Shown here: positions 16,149 to 23,391 of the stretch, one piece after another
How positions within the stretch are numbered: position 1 is the first letter of the stretch
How the letters are laid out: the number at the start of each line of letters is the position of its first letter
From: an uncultured Sediminicola sp.
GTDB taxonomy: Bacteria; Bacteroidota; Bacteroidia; Flavobacteriales; Flavobacteriaceae
Direction of reading: 5' to 3'
DNA: 27,279 bases
Assembly (NCBI GenBank): GCA_938039345.1
Contig: CALHVB010000094.1
Span: forward strand, 1-27,279
Made by a program: the position numbers and the translations under genes
The notes under the pieces: model-generated
Databases searched by the model: none
What the model was told of the DNA's origin: nothing
What the model saw: only the letters and a program-made list of their open reading frames with translations

Positions 16149-16184
16149 AAAAGCACCAATCTTAAATTAAGATTGGTGCTTTTA
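16149..16184. terminator. Bidirectional terminator between pepT and yajC
   Basis: A perfect inverted repeat AAGCACCAATCTTAA (16151-16165) / TTAAGATTGGTGCTT (16167-16181) forms a stem of up to 15 bp, with a realistic AT loop. T residues follow on both strands (TTTT at 16180-16183; TTTTCTGTTTT on the minus strand). It serves both converging transcripts. Confidence 0.85.
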
Positions 16185-16203
16185 ATATTATCCAAGAAAA
16201 TAT

Positions 16204-16509
16204 TTATTTTTTCTCTATTGATGAAGTTTTTGCTATTTTTTTACTCATTTCTAATGAGATAGCAGAACGGTCAAATTTAATCTTACCTGCCATAGTTTCT
16301 AGAACACAAGAATTATCTTTATCATTCAATTCTACTACTTTACCATACATTCCGCTTCTGGTAACTACTTTGTCTCCTTTACTTAATTCTTCTGCAAACT
16401 TCTTTTCATCCTTCTGGCGTTTCATTTGTGGGCGTATCATAAAAAAATATGCTACCACAAAAATTAATATCATAGGAAGTGCTCCTTGCATATTTTGTAA
16501 TATTTCCAT
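16204..16509 (-). CDS. yajC: Preprotein translocase accessory subunit YajC
   Basis: Small inner-membrane protein associated with SecDF in Sec-dependent export. Its 101 residues comprise a short N-terminus, one transmembrane helix (about residues 12-28, PMILIFVVAYFFMI) and the diagnostic RPQMKRQKDEKKF right after the helix. A small beta domain follows, with LSKGDKVVTRSGMYGKVVELND and the DRSAISL motif. It is the last gene of a minus-strand operon with nusB and the DUF1573 gene; the gap to the DUF1573 stop is 14 bases. In related genomes, as I recall, coaE often follows yajC. Here the operon ends at the shared terminator, facing pepT. Confidence 0.95.
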   Translation of the reverse strand: MEILQNMQGALPMILIFVVAYFFMIRPQMKRQKDEKKFAEELSKGDKVVTRSGMYGKVVELNDKDNSCVLETMAGKIKFDRSAISLEMSKKIAKTSSIEKK

Positions 16510-16523
16510 TCTTAATATTGGTA

Positions 16524-17009
16524 TTATTTTGCTACACCAATAGGTGTATCTTTAGGGTTAACAAAGGCTTTAATTTTTAGTAATTCAGTGCCTTTTGCTG
16601 TATTAGCTGTTACTGTTATTGTTTTTGTTACTTCGTTTTTTCCAGAACCATTAAAATTTACTAAAAGCTCTCCTGTAGCTCCAGGTGCAATAGGTTTTTT
16701 AGGGTATTCTGGTACTGTACAACCACAAGTACTTTTCGCATTCGTAATAATTAATGGTGCGTTTCCGGTATTTGTAAACTTAAAAACAGTTTTCTGAGGA
16801 GTTCCTTGCGTAATAGAACCAAAATCGTGCTCAGATTTTTCAAAACTCATTACAGGTACATTTTTTGCCGCTGCATCTCTATCGGCCGCAGCTTCTACGT
16901 TAGCTGCATTAATTTTTTTAGATGCGTCTTCTTTACAAGAAACAAAGGCTAAAGTTAATGCTAAACTAAAAGTTAAAAATATTTTTTTCATCAGTACAGA
17001 ATTTTTCAT
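16524..17009 (-). CDS. DUF1573 lipoprotein
   Basis: A DUF1573 protein with an Ig-like (ASH/MSP-related) fold. The signal segment ends in FVSC, with a lipobox-type Cys at residue 25, so the mature protein is probably a lipoprotein. The domain is clear: FEKSEHDFGSITQGTPQKTVFKFTN, then NAPLIITNAKSTCGCTVPEYPK, PIAPGATGELLVNF and TKTITVTANT. The CGCT motif and this strand order define the family. An in-frame ATG at 16991 (MKKIFLTFS) gives a shorter, equally good signal peptide and may be the true start. The function of DUF1573 is not established. It lies in the nusB-DUF1573-yajC operon, 27 bases after nusB. Confidence 0.92.
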   Translation of the reverse strand: MKNSVLMKKIFLTFSLALTLAFVSCKEDASKKINAANVEAAADRDAAAKNVPVMSFEKSEHDFGSITQGTPQKTVFKFTNTGNAPLIITNAKSTCGCTVPEYPKKPIAPGATGELLVNFNGSGKNEVTKTITVTANTAKGTELLKIKAFVNPKDTPIGVAK

Positions 17010-17036
17010 TTCTTGCGAAATTAAAGGAATATTTAA

Positions 17037-17984
17037 TTATAACAAACCTCTACCCATCTTTTTTAATTTTCCATACGCTTTGTATTCCTTTACCAAATTA
17101 TCTAAAATACCATTAATAAAAATACTACTTTTAGGTGTAGAGTATTCTTTTGAAATTTCCACATACTCATTTATAGTTACCCTTTCTGGAATTGATGAAA
17201 AATTAAGCAATTCGCATATAGCCATCTTTAATAAAATAGCATCTATATCTGCAATACGGTCTTTATCCCAATTGGGTGTTTTTCCTTCTATCTCTTTTAC
17301 TAAAGATTCGTTATTTAACAATGTTTTCGTTAATAACTTTTTTGCATATTCTAAATCGTCATCATCCTTTAATAATTGAGGCAAAAAGAAAGATACACTA
17401 TCGTCCTCTTTTACTTTCTTTAACTGCTTTAAAATAAATGTATTTACAATAGGAATATCATCTACCCAAGTAAGCTTATCGTCTTCAAAATACTCGTAAA
17501 TTTTATCGTTTGGAGCAATTACAGTTTTAAAAAGTTCTAAAATAAGTTTTCTATCCTCGTTGTAAGTGCTTGTAGTAGCACTCATGTAAGCACTGTAAGC
17601 ATCTGAATTTAGTATCTCTTTGTAAAGTATTTTTACATACTCTTCATTTAAATACCAATTTTTAAGTTTTCTTGCTTCTAATTCGTTCTTTAATATTCTA
17701 TTACCTGTTATTTGTTGTAATAATTTATTAGCAACAAATTTATTTTTGTTAGGGTAATTATCTGTATCTACATCAATATACTTTTTAGAGGAACGCTCTA
17801 GTTGGTCTTCTGCCATCTTATGAATTTCTATCATAAGACTTAACATTAACAAATACAAAGAGTACATGTTGTCTATACTAGCTTTTAAAAACTTTTGCTG
17901 ACCCTCTAAAGAATCACTCTTTGATTGTGTAAGTGCATAAATACACTGCATTACTTTTACACGAATGTGCCTTCTTGTAAGCAT
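17037..17984 (-). CDS. nusB: Transcription antitermination factor NusB, long Bacteroidota form
   Basis: NusB binds boxA RNA with NusE (ribosomal protein S10) and supports antitermination on rRNA operons. The 315 residues are more than twice the roughly 140 of E. coli NusB, the long form usual in Bacteroidota. The N-terminus MLTRRHIRVKVMQCIYALTQS carries the R-R-x-R-x-x-x-x-Q-x-x-Y pattern. The classic C-terminal part is NWDKDRIADIDAILLKMAICELL, then PERVTINEYVEISKEYSTPKSSIFINGILD. The middle (about residues 60-200) is a charged helical insertion. I chose the ATG at 17984, because the longer frame adds MPRKIFIKIKFFK from upstream, starting within the TACTTTTG promoter element. Confidence 0.94.
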   Translation of the reverse strand: MLTRRHIRVKVMQCIYALTQSKSDSLEGQQKFLKASIDNMYSLYLLMLSLMIEIHKMAEDQLERSSKKYIDVDTDNYPNKNKFVANKLLQQITGNRILKNELEARKLKNWYLNEEYVKILYKEILNSDAYSAYMSATTSTYNEDRKLILELFKTVIAPNDKIYEYFEDDKLTWVDDIPIVNTFILKQLKKVKEDDSVSFFLPQLLKDDDDLEYAKKLLTKTLLNNESLVKEIEGKTPNWDKDRIADIDAILLKMAICELLNFSSIPERVTINEYVEISKEYSTPKSSIFINGILDNLVKEYKAYGKLKKMGRGLL

Positions 17985-18020
17985 TTTAAAGAACTTTATT
18001 TTTATAAATATTTTGCGTGG

Positions 18021-18028
18021 CAAAAGTA
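18021..18028 (-). promoter_or_regulatory. Candidate -7 element of the nusB-DUF1573-yajC operon
   Basis: TACTTTTG on the minus strand matches TAnnTTTG and ends 36 nt before the nusB ATG at 17984. A CAA (-33 TTG on minus) at 18055-18057 gives a 26-bp spacer, longer than usual. Confidence 0.45.
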
Positions 18029-18107
18029 ATTTATATTTTCTTTCCTACCTACAGCAAACTGTTTTTATATTATACTTTTTATAACATTTATTTATAGGGC
18101 AAACCGC

Positions 18108-18115
18108 TATATTTG
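18108..18115 (+). promoter_or_regulatory. Candidate -7 element of the ABC transporter gene
   Basis: TATATTTG fully matches TAnnTTTG and ends 38 nt before the ATG at 18154, divergent from the nusB promoter. No -33 TTG was found about 20 bp upstream. Confidence 0.45.
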
Positions 18116-18153
18116 TGCTTTTGTAAAAAAACGATTTATAGCACTCTAGCTAA

Positions 18154-19911
18154 ATGAAAGAATTAAAATACATTAACAAATACTTAAAGAAATACTGGCT
18201 TAAATTATTACTAGGCGTAATAATTACTGTTATAGCTCGTGTTTTTTCTTTAGTAATGCCTCCGTATGTAAATAAGTCTTTTAAAATAGTAGAAAATGCC
18301 ATTAGCAATGGTACTATGTCTGTGGCTGTTATAGAAGAACAATTATTAGAAAATATATTTATTATAATAGCAGCAGCTTTACTTTCTGGTTTTTTTACAT
18401 TTTTAATGCGGCAAACTATCATTAATGTATCTAGGTATATAGAGTACGATTTAAAAAATGAAATCTATGAGCAATACCAAGCCTTAAACTTAAATTTTTA
18501 TAAGAAAAACAGAACTGGCGATTTAATGAATCGTATTAGTGAAGACGTTACACAAGTACGTATGTACGGAGGTCCTGCCATTATGTATGGCATACAAACA
18601 CTTACTTTATTTGCTTGTTTAATTCCTATTATGTTTATAAAGGCTCCTACGCTAGCTTTTTACACATTAATACCATTGCCTTTTTTATCTGTTCTTATAT
18701 ATCAGATTAGTAAAATAATTCACAAACGCAGTACAGTTGTCCAAGAATACCTATCTTCTTTATCTACATTTACACAAGAAGCTTTTTCTGGCATTTCTGT
18801 TATAAAAGCATATGGATTAGAGCCTAAAATAAATACAGACATACAAGCACTTGCCCTAGAAGGGAAACAAAAAAGTATGGCATTAGCAAAAGTAAATGCC
18901 TGGTTTTTTCCGCTAATGATACTATTAATAGGTATTAGTAACATTTTTGTAATTTATATAGGAGGTAAACAATATATAAACGGAGAAATAGCCTCTATTG
19001 GTATTATTGCAGAGTTTATACTGTACGTAAATATGCTTACTTGGCCTGTTGCTATTGTGGGTTGGCTAACCTCTATTATTCAACGTGCTGAAGCTTCGCA
19101 AAAAAGAATTAATGAATTTTTAAGTATTGTTCCAGACATTAAAAATGAAGTTAAAGAAGAAACACCAATAACAGGAAAAATTGTATTTAAGAATGTCTCT
19201 TTTACCTATGATGATACTAATATTACAGCATTAAAAAATACCTCGTTTACAATTAACGAAGGAGAAACAGTTGCTATTATTGGTAAAACAGGCTCTGGAA
19301 AATCTACCATACTAAACTTAATTACAAGATTATACGATGCAAGCTCTGGAGAAATAACCATCGGAGATGCTCCTATAAAAAAGTTAAATCTAAACAACCT
19401 TAGAAATGCTATTGGTACTGTACCGCAAGACGCCTTCTTATTTTCAGACACTATAAAAAACAATATAAAGTTTGGTAAAGAAAATGCTACCGATGATGAA
19501 ATTATTACTGTTGCTAAAAAAGCAGTTGTACATAAAAACATCACCGGCTTTTCTAATGGTTACGATACTGTTCTAGGAGAAAGAGGAATTACATTAAGTG
19601 GCGGACAAAAACAACGTGTTTCTATTGCTAGAGCTCTTTTAAAAGACCCTACTATTTATTTATTTGATGATTGTTTATCTGCTGTTGACACAGAAACAGA
19701 AGAAGAAATTTTAAACAACTTAAAAAAAGCTTCTCAAAATAAAACCACACTTATTGTAAGCCATAGAGTTTCCGCCGCTAAAAATGCTGATAAAATTATA
19801 GTTTTAGAAGATGGAAAAATTCTACAAGAAGGAACTCATGCAGATTTAATTAACGCAAATGGCTACTACAAAGAACTTTACCTCAATCAAGTATCAGAGA
19901 AAGAAAACTAA
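18154..19911 (+). CDS. ABC exporter, fused permease and ATPase (MdlA/MsbA-like half transporter)
   Basis: This is a 585-residue half transporter, expected to form a homo- or heterodimer in the inner membrane. The N-terminal six-helix exporter domain spans about residues 15-315. The nucleotide-binding domain has Walker A GKTGSGKST (377-385), Q-loop VPQDAF (Q425), signature LSGGQKQR (481-488), Walker B IYLFDD (501-506), D-loop SAVD and H-loop VSHR. The residue after the Walker B Asp is Asp506 where most exporters have catalytic Glu. This is also seen in MdlA-type proteins, so the site may be the weaker half of a heterodimer or simply a lineage variant. The substrate cannot be read from sequence; lipids, peptides or drugs are all possible. 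It stands alone between its promoter and terminator. Confidence 0.93.
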   Translation: MKELKYINKYLKKYWLKLLLGVIITVIARVFSLVMPPYVNKSFKIVENAISNGTMSVAVIEEQLLENIFIIIAAALLSGFFTFLMRQTIINVSRYIEYDLKNEIYEQYQALNLNFYKKNRTGDLMNRISEDVTQVRMYGGPAIMYGIQTLTLFACLIPIMFIKAPTLAFYTLIPLPFLSVLIYQISKIIHKRSTVVQEYLSSLSTFTQEAFSGISVIKAYGLEPKINTDIQALALEGKQKSMALAKVNAWFFPLMILLIGISNIFVIYIGGKQYINGEIASIGIIAEFILYVNMLTWPVAIVGWLTSIIQRAEASQKRINEFLSIVPDIKNEVKEETPITGKIVFKNVSFTYDDTNITALKNTSFTINEGETVAIIGKTGSGKSTILNLITRLYDASSGEITIGDAPIKKLNLNNLRNAIGTVPQDAFLFSDTIKNNIKFGKENATDDEIITVAKKAVVHKNITGFSNGYDTVLGERGITLSGGQKQRVSIARALLKDPTIYLFDDCLSAVDTETEEEILNNLKKASQNKTTLIVSHRVSAAKNADKIIVLEDGKILQEGTHADLINANGYYKELYLNQVSEKEN

Positions 19912-19940
19912 AAAAGTCTTGTTATATTAGGTTTTTTTTT
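19910..19940 (+). terminator. Probable intrinsic terminator of the ABC transporter gene
   Basis: AAAAAAGTCT (19910-19919) pairs with AGGTTTTTTT (19929-19938) through two G-T wobbles, around a 9-nt loop, and runs into ten T. The stop codon overlaps the A-run. The stem is weak in G-C but well placed. Confidence 0.55.
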
Positions 19941-19992
19941 CCATTTTTGACAGAATTAATGAGTAATTGACATAACTAGAACACTAGACGAG

Positions 19993-20379
19993 ATGAGCGA
20001 GAAAAATTTAATGGATCAAGAAGAAATTTATTCTAAAGTTTTAAGAGCAGGAAGAAGAACTTACTTTTTTGATGTAAGAAGTACAAAAGCTGGAGATTAC
20101 TATTTAACAGTAACAGAGAGCAAAAAGTTTACGCATGACGATGGTTCATTTCACTACAAAAAACACAAAATATACTTGTATAAAGAAGACTTTACTTCTT
20201 TCCAAGAAATTTTAAATGAAATGATGAATTACATTGTTGATGAAAAAGGTAGCGAAGTAATTTCTGAAAGACACCAAAAAGACTTTAAAAAAGACGAAGT
20301 CGTAGAAATCCCTAAAGCAGAAGATGCAGTAGAAACTTCTACAGAGAGTTTTACAGATGTAGATTTTGATGATATTTAA
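19993..20379 (+). CDS. DUF3276 family protein (PUR-alpha-like nucleic-acid binding)
   Basis: This 128-residue cytoplasmic protein belongs to DUF3276, which is related to the eukaryotic PUR repeat and to bacterial single-repeat PUR proteins such as Borrelia BpuR; those bind single-stranded nucleic acid. The PUR-like core runs from about residue 10 to 80: EIYSKVLRAGRRTYFFDVR, then KAGDYYLTVTESKK, HKIYLYKEDFTSFQEILNEMM. A charged acidic tail (EVVEIPKAEDAVE to DVDFDDI) follows. Function in Bacteroidota is not known; RNA or DNA binding is inferred from the family. It ends at a strong terminator. No TAnnTTTG was found upstream. The gap instead contains a TTGACA at 19947-19952, whose meaning is unclear. 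Confidence 0.92.
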   Translation: MSEKNLMDQEEIYSKVLRAGRRTYFFDVRSTKAGDYYLTVTESKKFTHDDGSFHYKKHKIYLYKEDFTSFQEILNEMMNYIVDEKGSEVISERHQKDFKKDEVVEIPKAEDAVETSTESFTDVDFDDI

Positions 20380-20403
20380 ACATCAATTCATATAGAAAAA
20401 CAC

Positions 20404-20436
20404 AAAAACGACTCTCCAAAAAAGAGTCGTTTTTTA
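20404..20436 (+). terminator. Intrinsic terminator of the DUF3276 gene
   Basis: A perfect stem ACGACTCT (20408-20415) / AGAGTCGT (20423-20430) has a 7-nt loop, is extended by AAAA/TTTT, and runs into six T. Confidence 0.9.
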
Positions 20437-20463
20437 TTTTACAAAACATAATTATAAAATAGC

Positions 20464-21018
20464 ATGGCAAGAACACCAAGTAATATGTTAGCTCTAGGTA
20501 CAATAGCACCTAATTTTAACCTATTAGATACTGTATCTGGTAAGCATAAAACATTAGAAAATACAAAAGGAGAAAAAGGAACTGTAATATTATTTATATG
20601 TAACCATTGCCCTTTTGTAATACACGTAAATCCATTAATAACTAAGCTTGCTTTAGAATACCAACCAAAGGGAATATCTTTTGTTGCCATCTCTAGTAAC
20701 GATATTATAAACTATCCGCAAGATGCACCACATTTAATGACAGAGGTTGCCAAAAAAGAAAATTACAGTTTCCCTTATTTATATGATGCTACACAAGAGG
20801 TTGCAAAAGCTTATGATGCTGCTTGTACTCCAGACATTTACCTATTCAATAACAATTTAGAATTGGTATATCGTGGACAATTAGACAATTCTAGACCAGG
20901 AAATGGTCTTCCTTTAACGGGTATAGATTTATGCAATGCAATGGATGCCATTTTAACAGGTAAGGAAGTGAACACGGAACAAAAACCTAGTATTGGCTGT
21001 AATATTAAATGGTTATGA
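20464..21018 (+). CDS. Thioredoxin-like redoxin family protein with CNHC motif
   Basis: This is a 184-residue cytoplasmic protein (no signal peptide) of the AhpC/TSA-Redoxin thioredoxin-fold group. The N-terminus LGTIAPNFNLLDTVSGKHKTL is the usual redoxin opening. The active site is LFICNHCPFVIH with C46 and C49, a CxxC typical of a well-populated bacterial family annotated as thioredoxin family protein. A later conserved region, AYDAACTPDIYLFNNNLELVYRGQLD, supplies a third Cys before the cis-Pro. It probably acts as a thiol reductase or peroxidase-like enzyme, but its substrate is unknown. Its stop overlaps the start of the cupin gene (ATGA), so the two are co-translated. Confidence 0.9.
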   Translation: MARTPSNMLALGTIAPNFNLLDTVSGKHKTLENTKGEKGTVILFICNHCPFVIHVNPLITKLALEYQPKGISFVAISSNDIINYPQDAPHLMTEVAKKENYSFPYLYDATQEVAKAYDAACTPDIYLFNNNLELVYRGQLDNSRPGNGLPLTGIDLCNAMDAILTGKEVNTEQKPSIGCNIKWL

Positions 21019-21338
21019 AAATAGACAAAGATGAAGCCTTAGCTAAATTAACAAATAGCAAAAAAGAATTTATATCATTATTTAATCATGGAACTTTAGA
21101 AATTGAGGTTTACAAACCTAATAAAGTAGACCTACAGCAACCACATACCAAAGATGAAGCATACATTATAATATCTGGTTCTGGTGAATTTTTAAATAAT
21201 GACAAAAGATGCACCTTTAAACCTGGTGATTTTTTATTTGTGCCTGCAGGGAATATCCACAGATTTGAAAATTTTACAGATGATTTTTCTACTTGGGTTA
21301 TTTTTTATGGTCCAAAAGGAGGAGAAAAAGACGCTTAA
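21015..21338 (+). CDS. Single-domain cupin protein
   Basis: This is a 107-residue cupin. The first motif is PHTKDEAYIIISGSGEF, with one His and Glu/Asp in place of the full HxH. The second motif, PGDFLFVPAGNIHRFEN, fits G(x)5PxG(x)2H(x)3N well. A metal site is likely, though its first motif is reduced. The role is unknown; small cupins range from dioxygenases to sugar isomerases and binding proteins. I chose the ATG at 21015, which overlaps the TGA of the redoxin gene (ATGA), over the ATG at 21009 two codons earlier. Translational coupling suggests a shared redox or detoxification task, but that is inference. It ends 12 bases before a convergent gene. Confidence 0.88.
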   Translation: MKIDKDEALAKLTNSKKEFISLFNHGTLEIEVYKPNKVDLQQPHTKDEAYIIISGSGEFLNNDKRCTFKPGDFLFVPAGNIHRFENFTDDFSTWVIFYGPKGGEKDA

Positions 21339-21350
21339 TATTATGTTACA

Positions 21351-21893
21351 TTACCAACCTTGCTCAATAATTAAGTTTTCTATATGTGCATAATGGTGAT
21401 TTCCATGCCATGCATATTTCCCTATATTTTCTGCAACGGTTACTTCTATATTACCTTCTGGATGTATATATCTTTTCTCTAATTTTTCTTCCGAAAGCCC
21501 TCGTAAAAGGTATACTAGCTTTGCATGCAAAACCTTAATATAATCTATAGACAATTGCACGGGAGCAGTATGGGCATCAAATAATTTTGCCCAGCTGTTC
21601 TCATCATAAGCCTTAATTAAAGGTTTATCCTCTGTAAGCGCCCACTTAAAACGCGTATAGCTATGGTGGTGGCTATCCGCAATATGATGTATTACTTGCC
21701 TTATAGTCCATCCTCCAGGCCTATAAGTAACCTCTAACTGCAATGCATTTAAACCAGACACTAAATCTTCTAATTTTTTGGGAAGTATTTCTAGTTCTTT
21801 TATCCAATTAGTAACATGATCTTCTGTAATAGATTCAGGACATTGAAAATGTCCTACAGGGTATTTTAAATTTTCTAACGTAGCAGTATCCAT
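21351..21893 (-). CDS. DinB/YfiT-like putative metal-dependent hydrolase or thiol transferase
   Basis: This is a 180-residue four-helix-bundle protein of the DinB/YfiT superfamily. Members bind a metal with three His and, in YfiT/BstA, transfer bacillithiol to electrophiles. Landmarks are LKYPVGHFQ at the N-terminus, RPGGWTIRQVIHHIADSHHHSY (first metal His region), WALTEDKPLIKAYDE and WAKL, and the second His cluster KYAWHGNHHYAHIENL near the C-terminus. This is the YfiT arrangement. Whether this organism makes bacillithiol cannot be judged here. I chose the ATG at 21893 (MDTATLENLK); a codon 15 bases upstream adds only MYFYF. It converges on the cupin gene. Confidence 0.88.
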   Translation of the reverse strand: MDTATLENLKYPVGHFQCPESITEDHVTNWIKELEILPKKLEDLVSGLNALQLEVTYRPGGWTIRQVIHHIADSHHHSYTRFKWALTEDKPLIKAYDENSWAKLFDAHTAPVQLSIDYIKVLHAKLVYLLRGLSEEKLEKRYIHPEGNIEVTVAENIGKYAWHGNHHYAHIENLIIEQGW

Positions 21894-22056
21894 AAAATAA
21901 AAGTACAAAAGTTACACTAAAAAACTTTAATGAATACACATAAACTTTAATAGATTTTTAACCTTTCAAAAATGAAACTTATTTAAGATACTCTTAACTT
22001 TATAGAATTATCAACATTTAAAAAAATAACTAAATATTTCAACTTAAAAATATATT

Positions 22057-22695
22057 ATGGCAACAATAAGATTAGGAGATATAGCTCCAGATTTTACAGC
22101 GGACAGCTCTGCTGGAATGATTAACCTATACGATTATATTGGTGATGGATGGGGAATATTATTTTCTCACCCGGCCGATTTTACTCCTGTGTGTACTACA
22201 GAATTAGGTACAGCTGCAAAATTTAAAGATGATTTTGAAAAGCGTAATGTAAAAATGTTGGCACTAAGTGTTGATGGCGCTGCATCACATGCCGAATGGA
22301 TTAAAGATATAAATGAAACTCAAAATACAACTGTTAACTTTCCTATTATAGCAGATGAAGACAAAAAGGTTTCTGACCTTTATGATATGATTCACCCAAA
22401 TGCAAATAGCACATTAACAGTACGTTCTGTATATATTATTGGTCCAGACAAAACCGTAAAACTAATTATTACTTACCCTGCTTCTACTGGTCGTAATTTC
22501 CATGAACTTTTACGTGTTATAGATTCTTTACAATTAACAGCAAATCATAAAGTAGCTACACCAGCAAACTGGAAACATGGTGATGATGTTGTAATAAGCC
22601 CAGCTATAACAACCGAAGACGCTAAAGAAATTTTTACAAAAGGAGTAGAAGAAGTAAAACCCTATTTACGAATGACTCCGCAACCAAACATTTAA
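22057..22695 (+). CDS. 1-Cys peroxiredoxin (Prx6 type)
   Basis: Thiol peroxidase that reduces H2O2 and organic hydroperoxides. Its 212 residues match the Prx6 subfamily, which has a C-terminal extension beyond the thioredoxin fold. The peroxidatic cysteine is C46 in SHPADFTPVCTTELG. Other landmarks are LGDIAPDFTADSSAG at the start, LALSVDGAASHAEWIKDI, NFPIIADEDKKVSDLYDM, LTVRSVYIIGPDK with the active-site Arg, and the C-terminal TPANWKHGDDVVI and PYLRMTPQP. No resolving CP-type cysteine is present, which fits a 1-Cys enzyme. It lies in a region of other thiol and redox proteins but has its own 163-bp upstream gap and its own terminator. Confidence 0.96.
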   Translation: MATIRLGDIAPDFTADSSAGMINLYDYIGDGWGILFSHPADFTPVCTTELGTAAKFKDDFEKRNVKMLALSVDGAASHAEWIKDINETQNTTVNFPIIADEDKKVSDLYDMIHPNANSTLTVRSVYIIGPDKTVKLIITYPASTGRNFHELLRVIDSLQLTANHKVATPANWKHGDDVVISPAITTEDAKEIFTKGVEEVKPYLRMTPQPNI

Positions 22696-22717
22696 ATTAC
22701 TTATAAAGAATAATTTA

Positions 22718-22743
22718 AAGCCTCCATCACAGGAGGTTTTTTT
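22718..22743 (+). terminator. Intrinsic terminator of the peroxiredoxin gene
   Basis: Stem CCTCC (22721-22725) / GGAGG (22732-22736) has a 6-nt loop, A residues before it and seven T after. It lies 22 nt after the stop. Confidence 0.82.
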
Positions 22744-22862
22744 ATTTGAAATTTGTTAGAATTTAACATTTTATATATATTAGCGGCACCACTAATTAAT
22801 TTTTTTCTTTAAATAAAGTAAGAAAAAACTTAATTTACAATAACCTAACTAACAAAAATAAA

Positions 22863-22964
22863 ATGGAAAAATTACTAATCTTAATTGGTTTTGGGGGAAT
22901 TGCTATTGGCATTTTATGCTGGCTTATAAAAGAAATTGATACTAGAATAAAAGCCAAGCACTAA
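22863..22964 (+). CDS. Predicted 33-residue single-pass membrane peptide
   Basis: A short frame starts at the ATG at 22863: M-E-K, a hydrophobic stretch LLILIGFGGIAIGILCWLI, then a charged tail KEIDTRIKAKH and TAA. The composition is that of a deliberate membrane peptide: small-residue-rich helix (GFGGIAIG), one Cys and a strongly polar C-terminus. It is preceded by an A-rich stretch (AACAAAAATAAA) like other starts in this AT-rich genome. It lies alone between the peroxiredoxin terminator and tRNA-Leu. No homologue is known to me. It could be a chance frame, but stretches of hydrophobic residues with clean charged ends are unlikely by accident in this composition. Confidence 0.5.
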   Translation: MEKLLILIGFGGIAIGILCWLIKEIDTRIKAKH

Positions 22965-23120
22965 TTAATAACTACTTTATTATTTATTAGTTTACTATTT
23001 TTTATCTCAAAAAGTAGTCTACATAAACTTTTATTGTTTTTTACTCAGAAACAAATTCACTTGGTGTACAACTAAGCATTTTTTTATATCAAAAAAGTAA
23101 ATTAACAAACTTTGTTATAA

Positions 23121-23128
23121 TATATTTG
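23121..23128 (+). promoter_or_regulatory. Candidate -7 element of tRNA-Leu
   Basis: TATATTTG fully matches TAnnTTTG and ends 32 nt before the first base of the tRNA. A TTTG at 23111-23114 is too close to be the -33 element. Confidence 0.5.
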
Positions 23129-23160
23129 TAACTCATATTTTTAATATTATTAAGGTGTAA

Positions 23161-23244
23161 GCCCACGTGGTGAAATTGGTAGACACGCCACCTTGAGGGG
23201 GTGGTGTTCGCAAGGACGTGCTGGTTCGAATCCAGTCGTGGGCA
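23161..23244 (+). tRNA. tRNA-Leu(GAG)
   Basis: An 84-nt class II tRNA. The acceptor stem GCCCACG (23161-23167) pairs perfectly with CGTGGGC (23237-23243), with discriminator A at 23244. The anticodon stem CCACC/GGTGG encloses loop TTGAGGG, giving anticodon GAG. A long variable arm (GTTCGCAAGGAC) is the leucine-type feature. The T-arm is CTGG-TTCGAAT-CCAG. CCA is not encoded. Codons CUC and CUU would be read. Confidence 0.96.
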
Positions 23245-23336
23245 CAAAAAACTACCAAAAAAGGTTCATTTTATCCTTTAAAACCTATTATTTCTTCTTT
23301 TTTCAATAAAATACCAAAAAAAAAGCTCTAATTAAG

Positions 23337-23348
23337 TAGATGTATCTA
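23337..23348. promoter_or_regulatory. Inverted repeat upstream of the MerR/B12 regulator
   Basis: TAGAT-GT-ATCTA is a 5+5 bp dyad, flanked by AATTAA on the left (23330-23335) and TTAATT on the right (23353-23358), an imperfect larger palindrome. It overlaps where a -33 element would sit relative to TATTTTG (23364-23370). A related perfect palindrome, TAGAATTCTA, lies at 24293-24302 between the regulator gene and crtI. A role as operator of the adjacent regulator is inference. Confidence 0.4.
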
Positions 23349-23391
23349 TTTTTTAATTAACTTTATTTTGTTTAATTTTTTTATCAAAACA

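Noticed and set aside
19947..19980. TTGACA-like sequences upstream of the DUF3276 gene, resembling an E. coli -35 box
   Set aside because: Bacteroidota sigma-A does not use TTGACA/TATAAT, and no matching -10 lies at the right distance.
22971..23018. ACTACTTT / AAAGTAGT inverted repeat after the small membrane peptide gene
   Set aside because: The 32-nt loop and lack of a T-run make it unconvincing as a terminator or operator.
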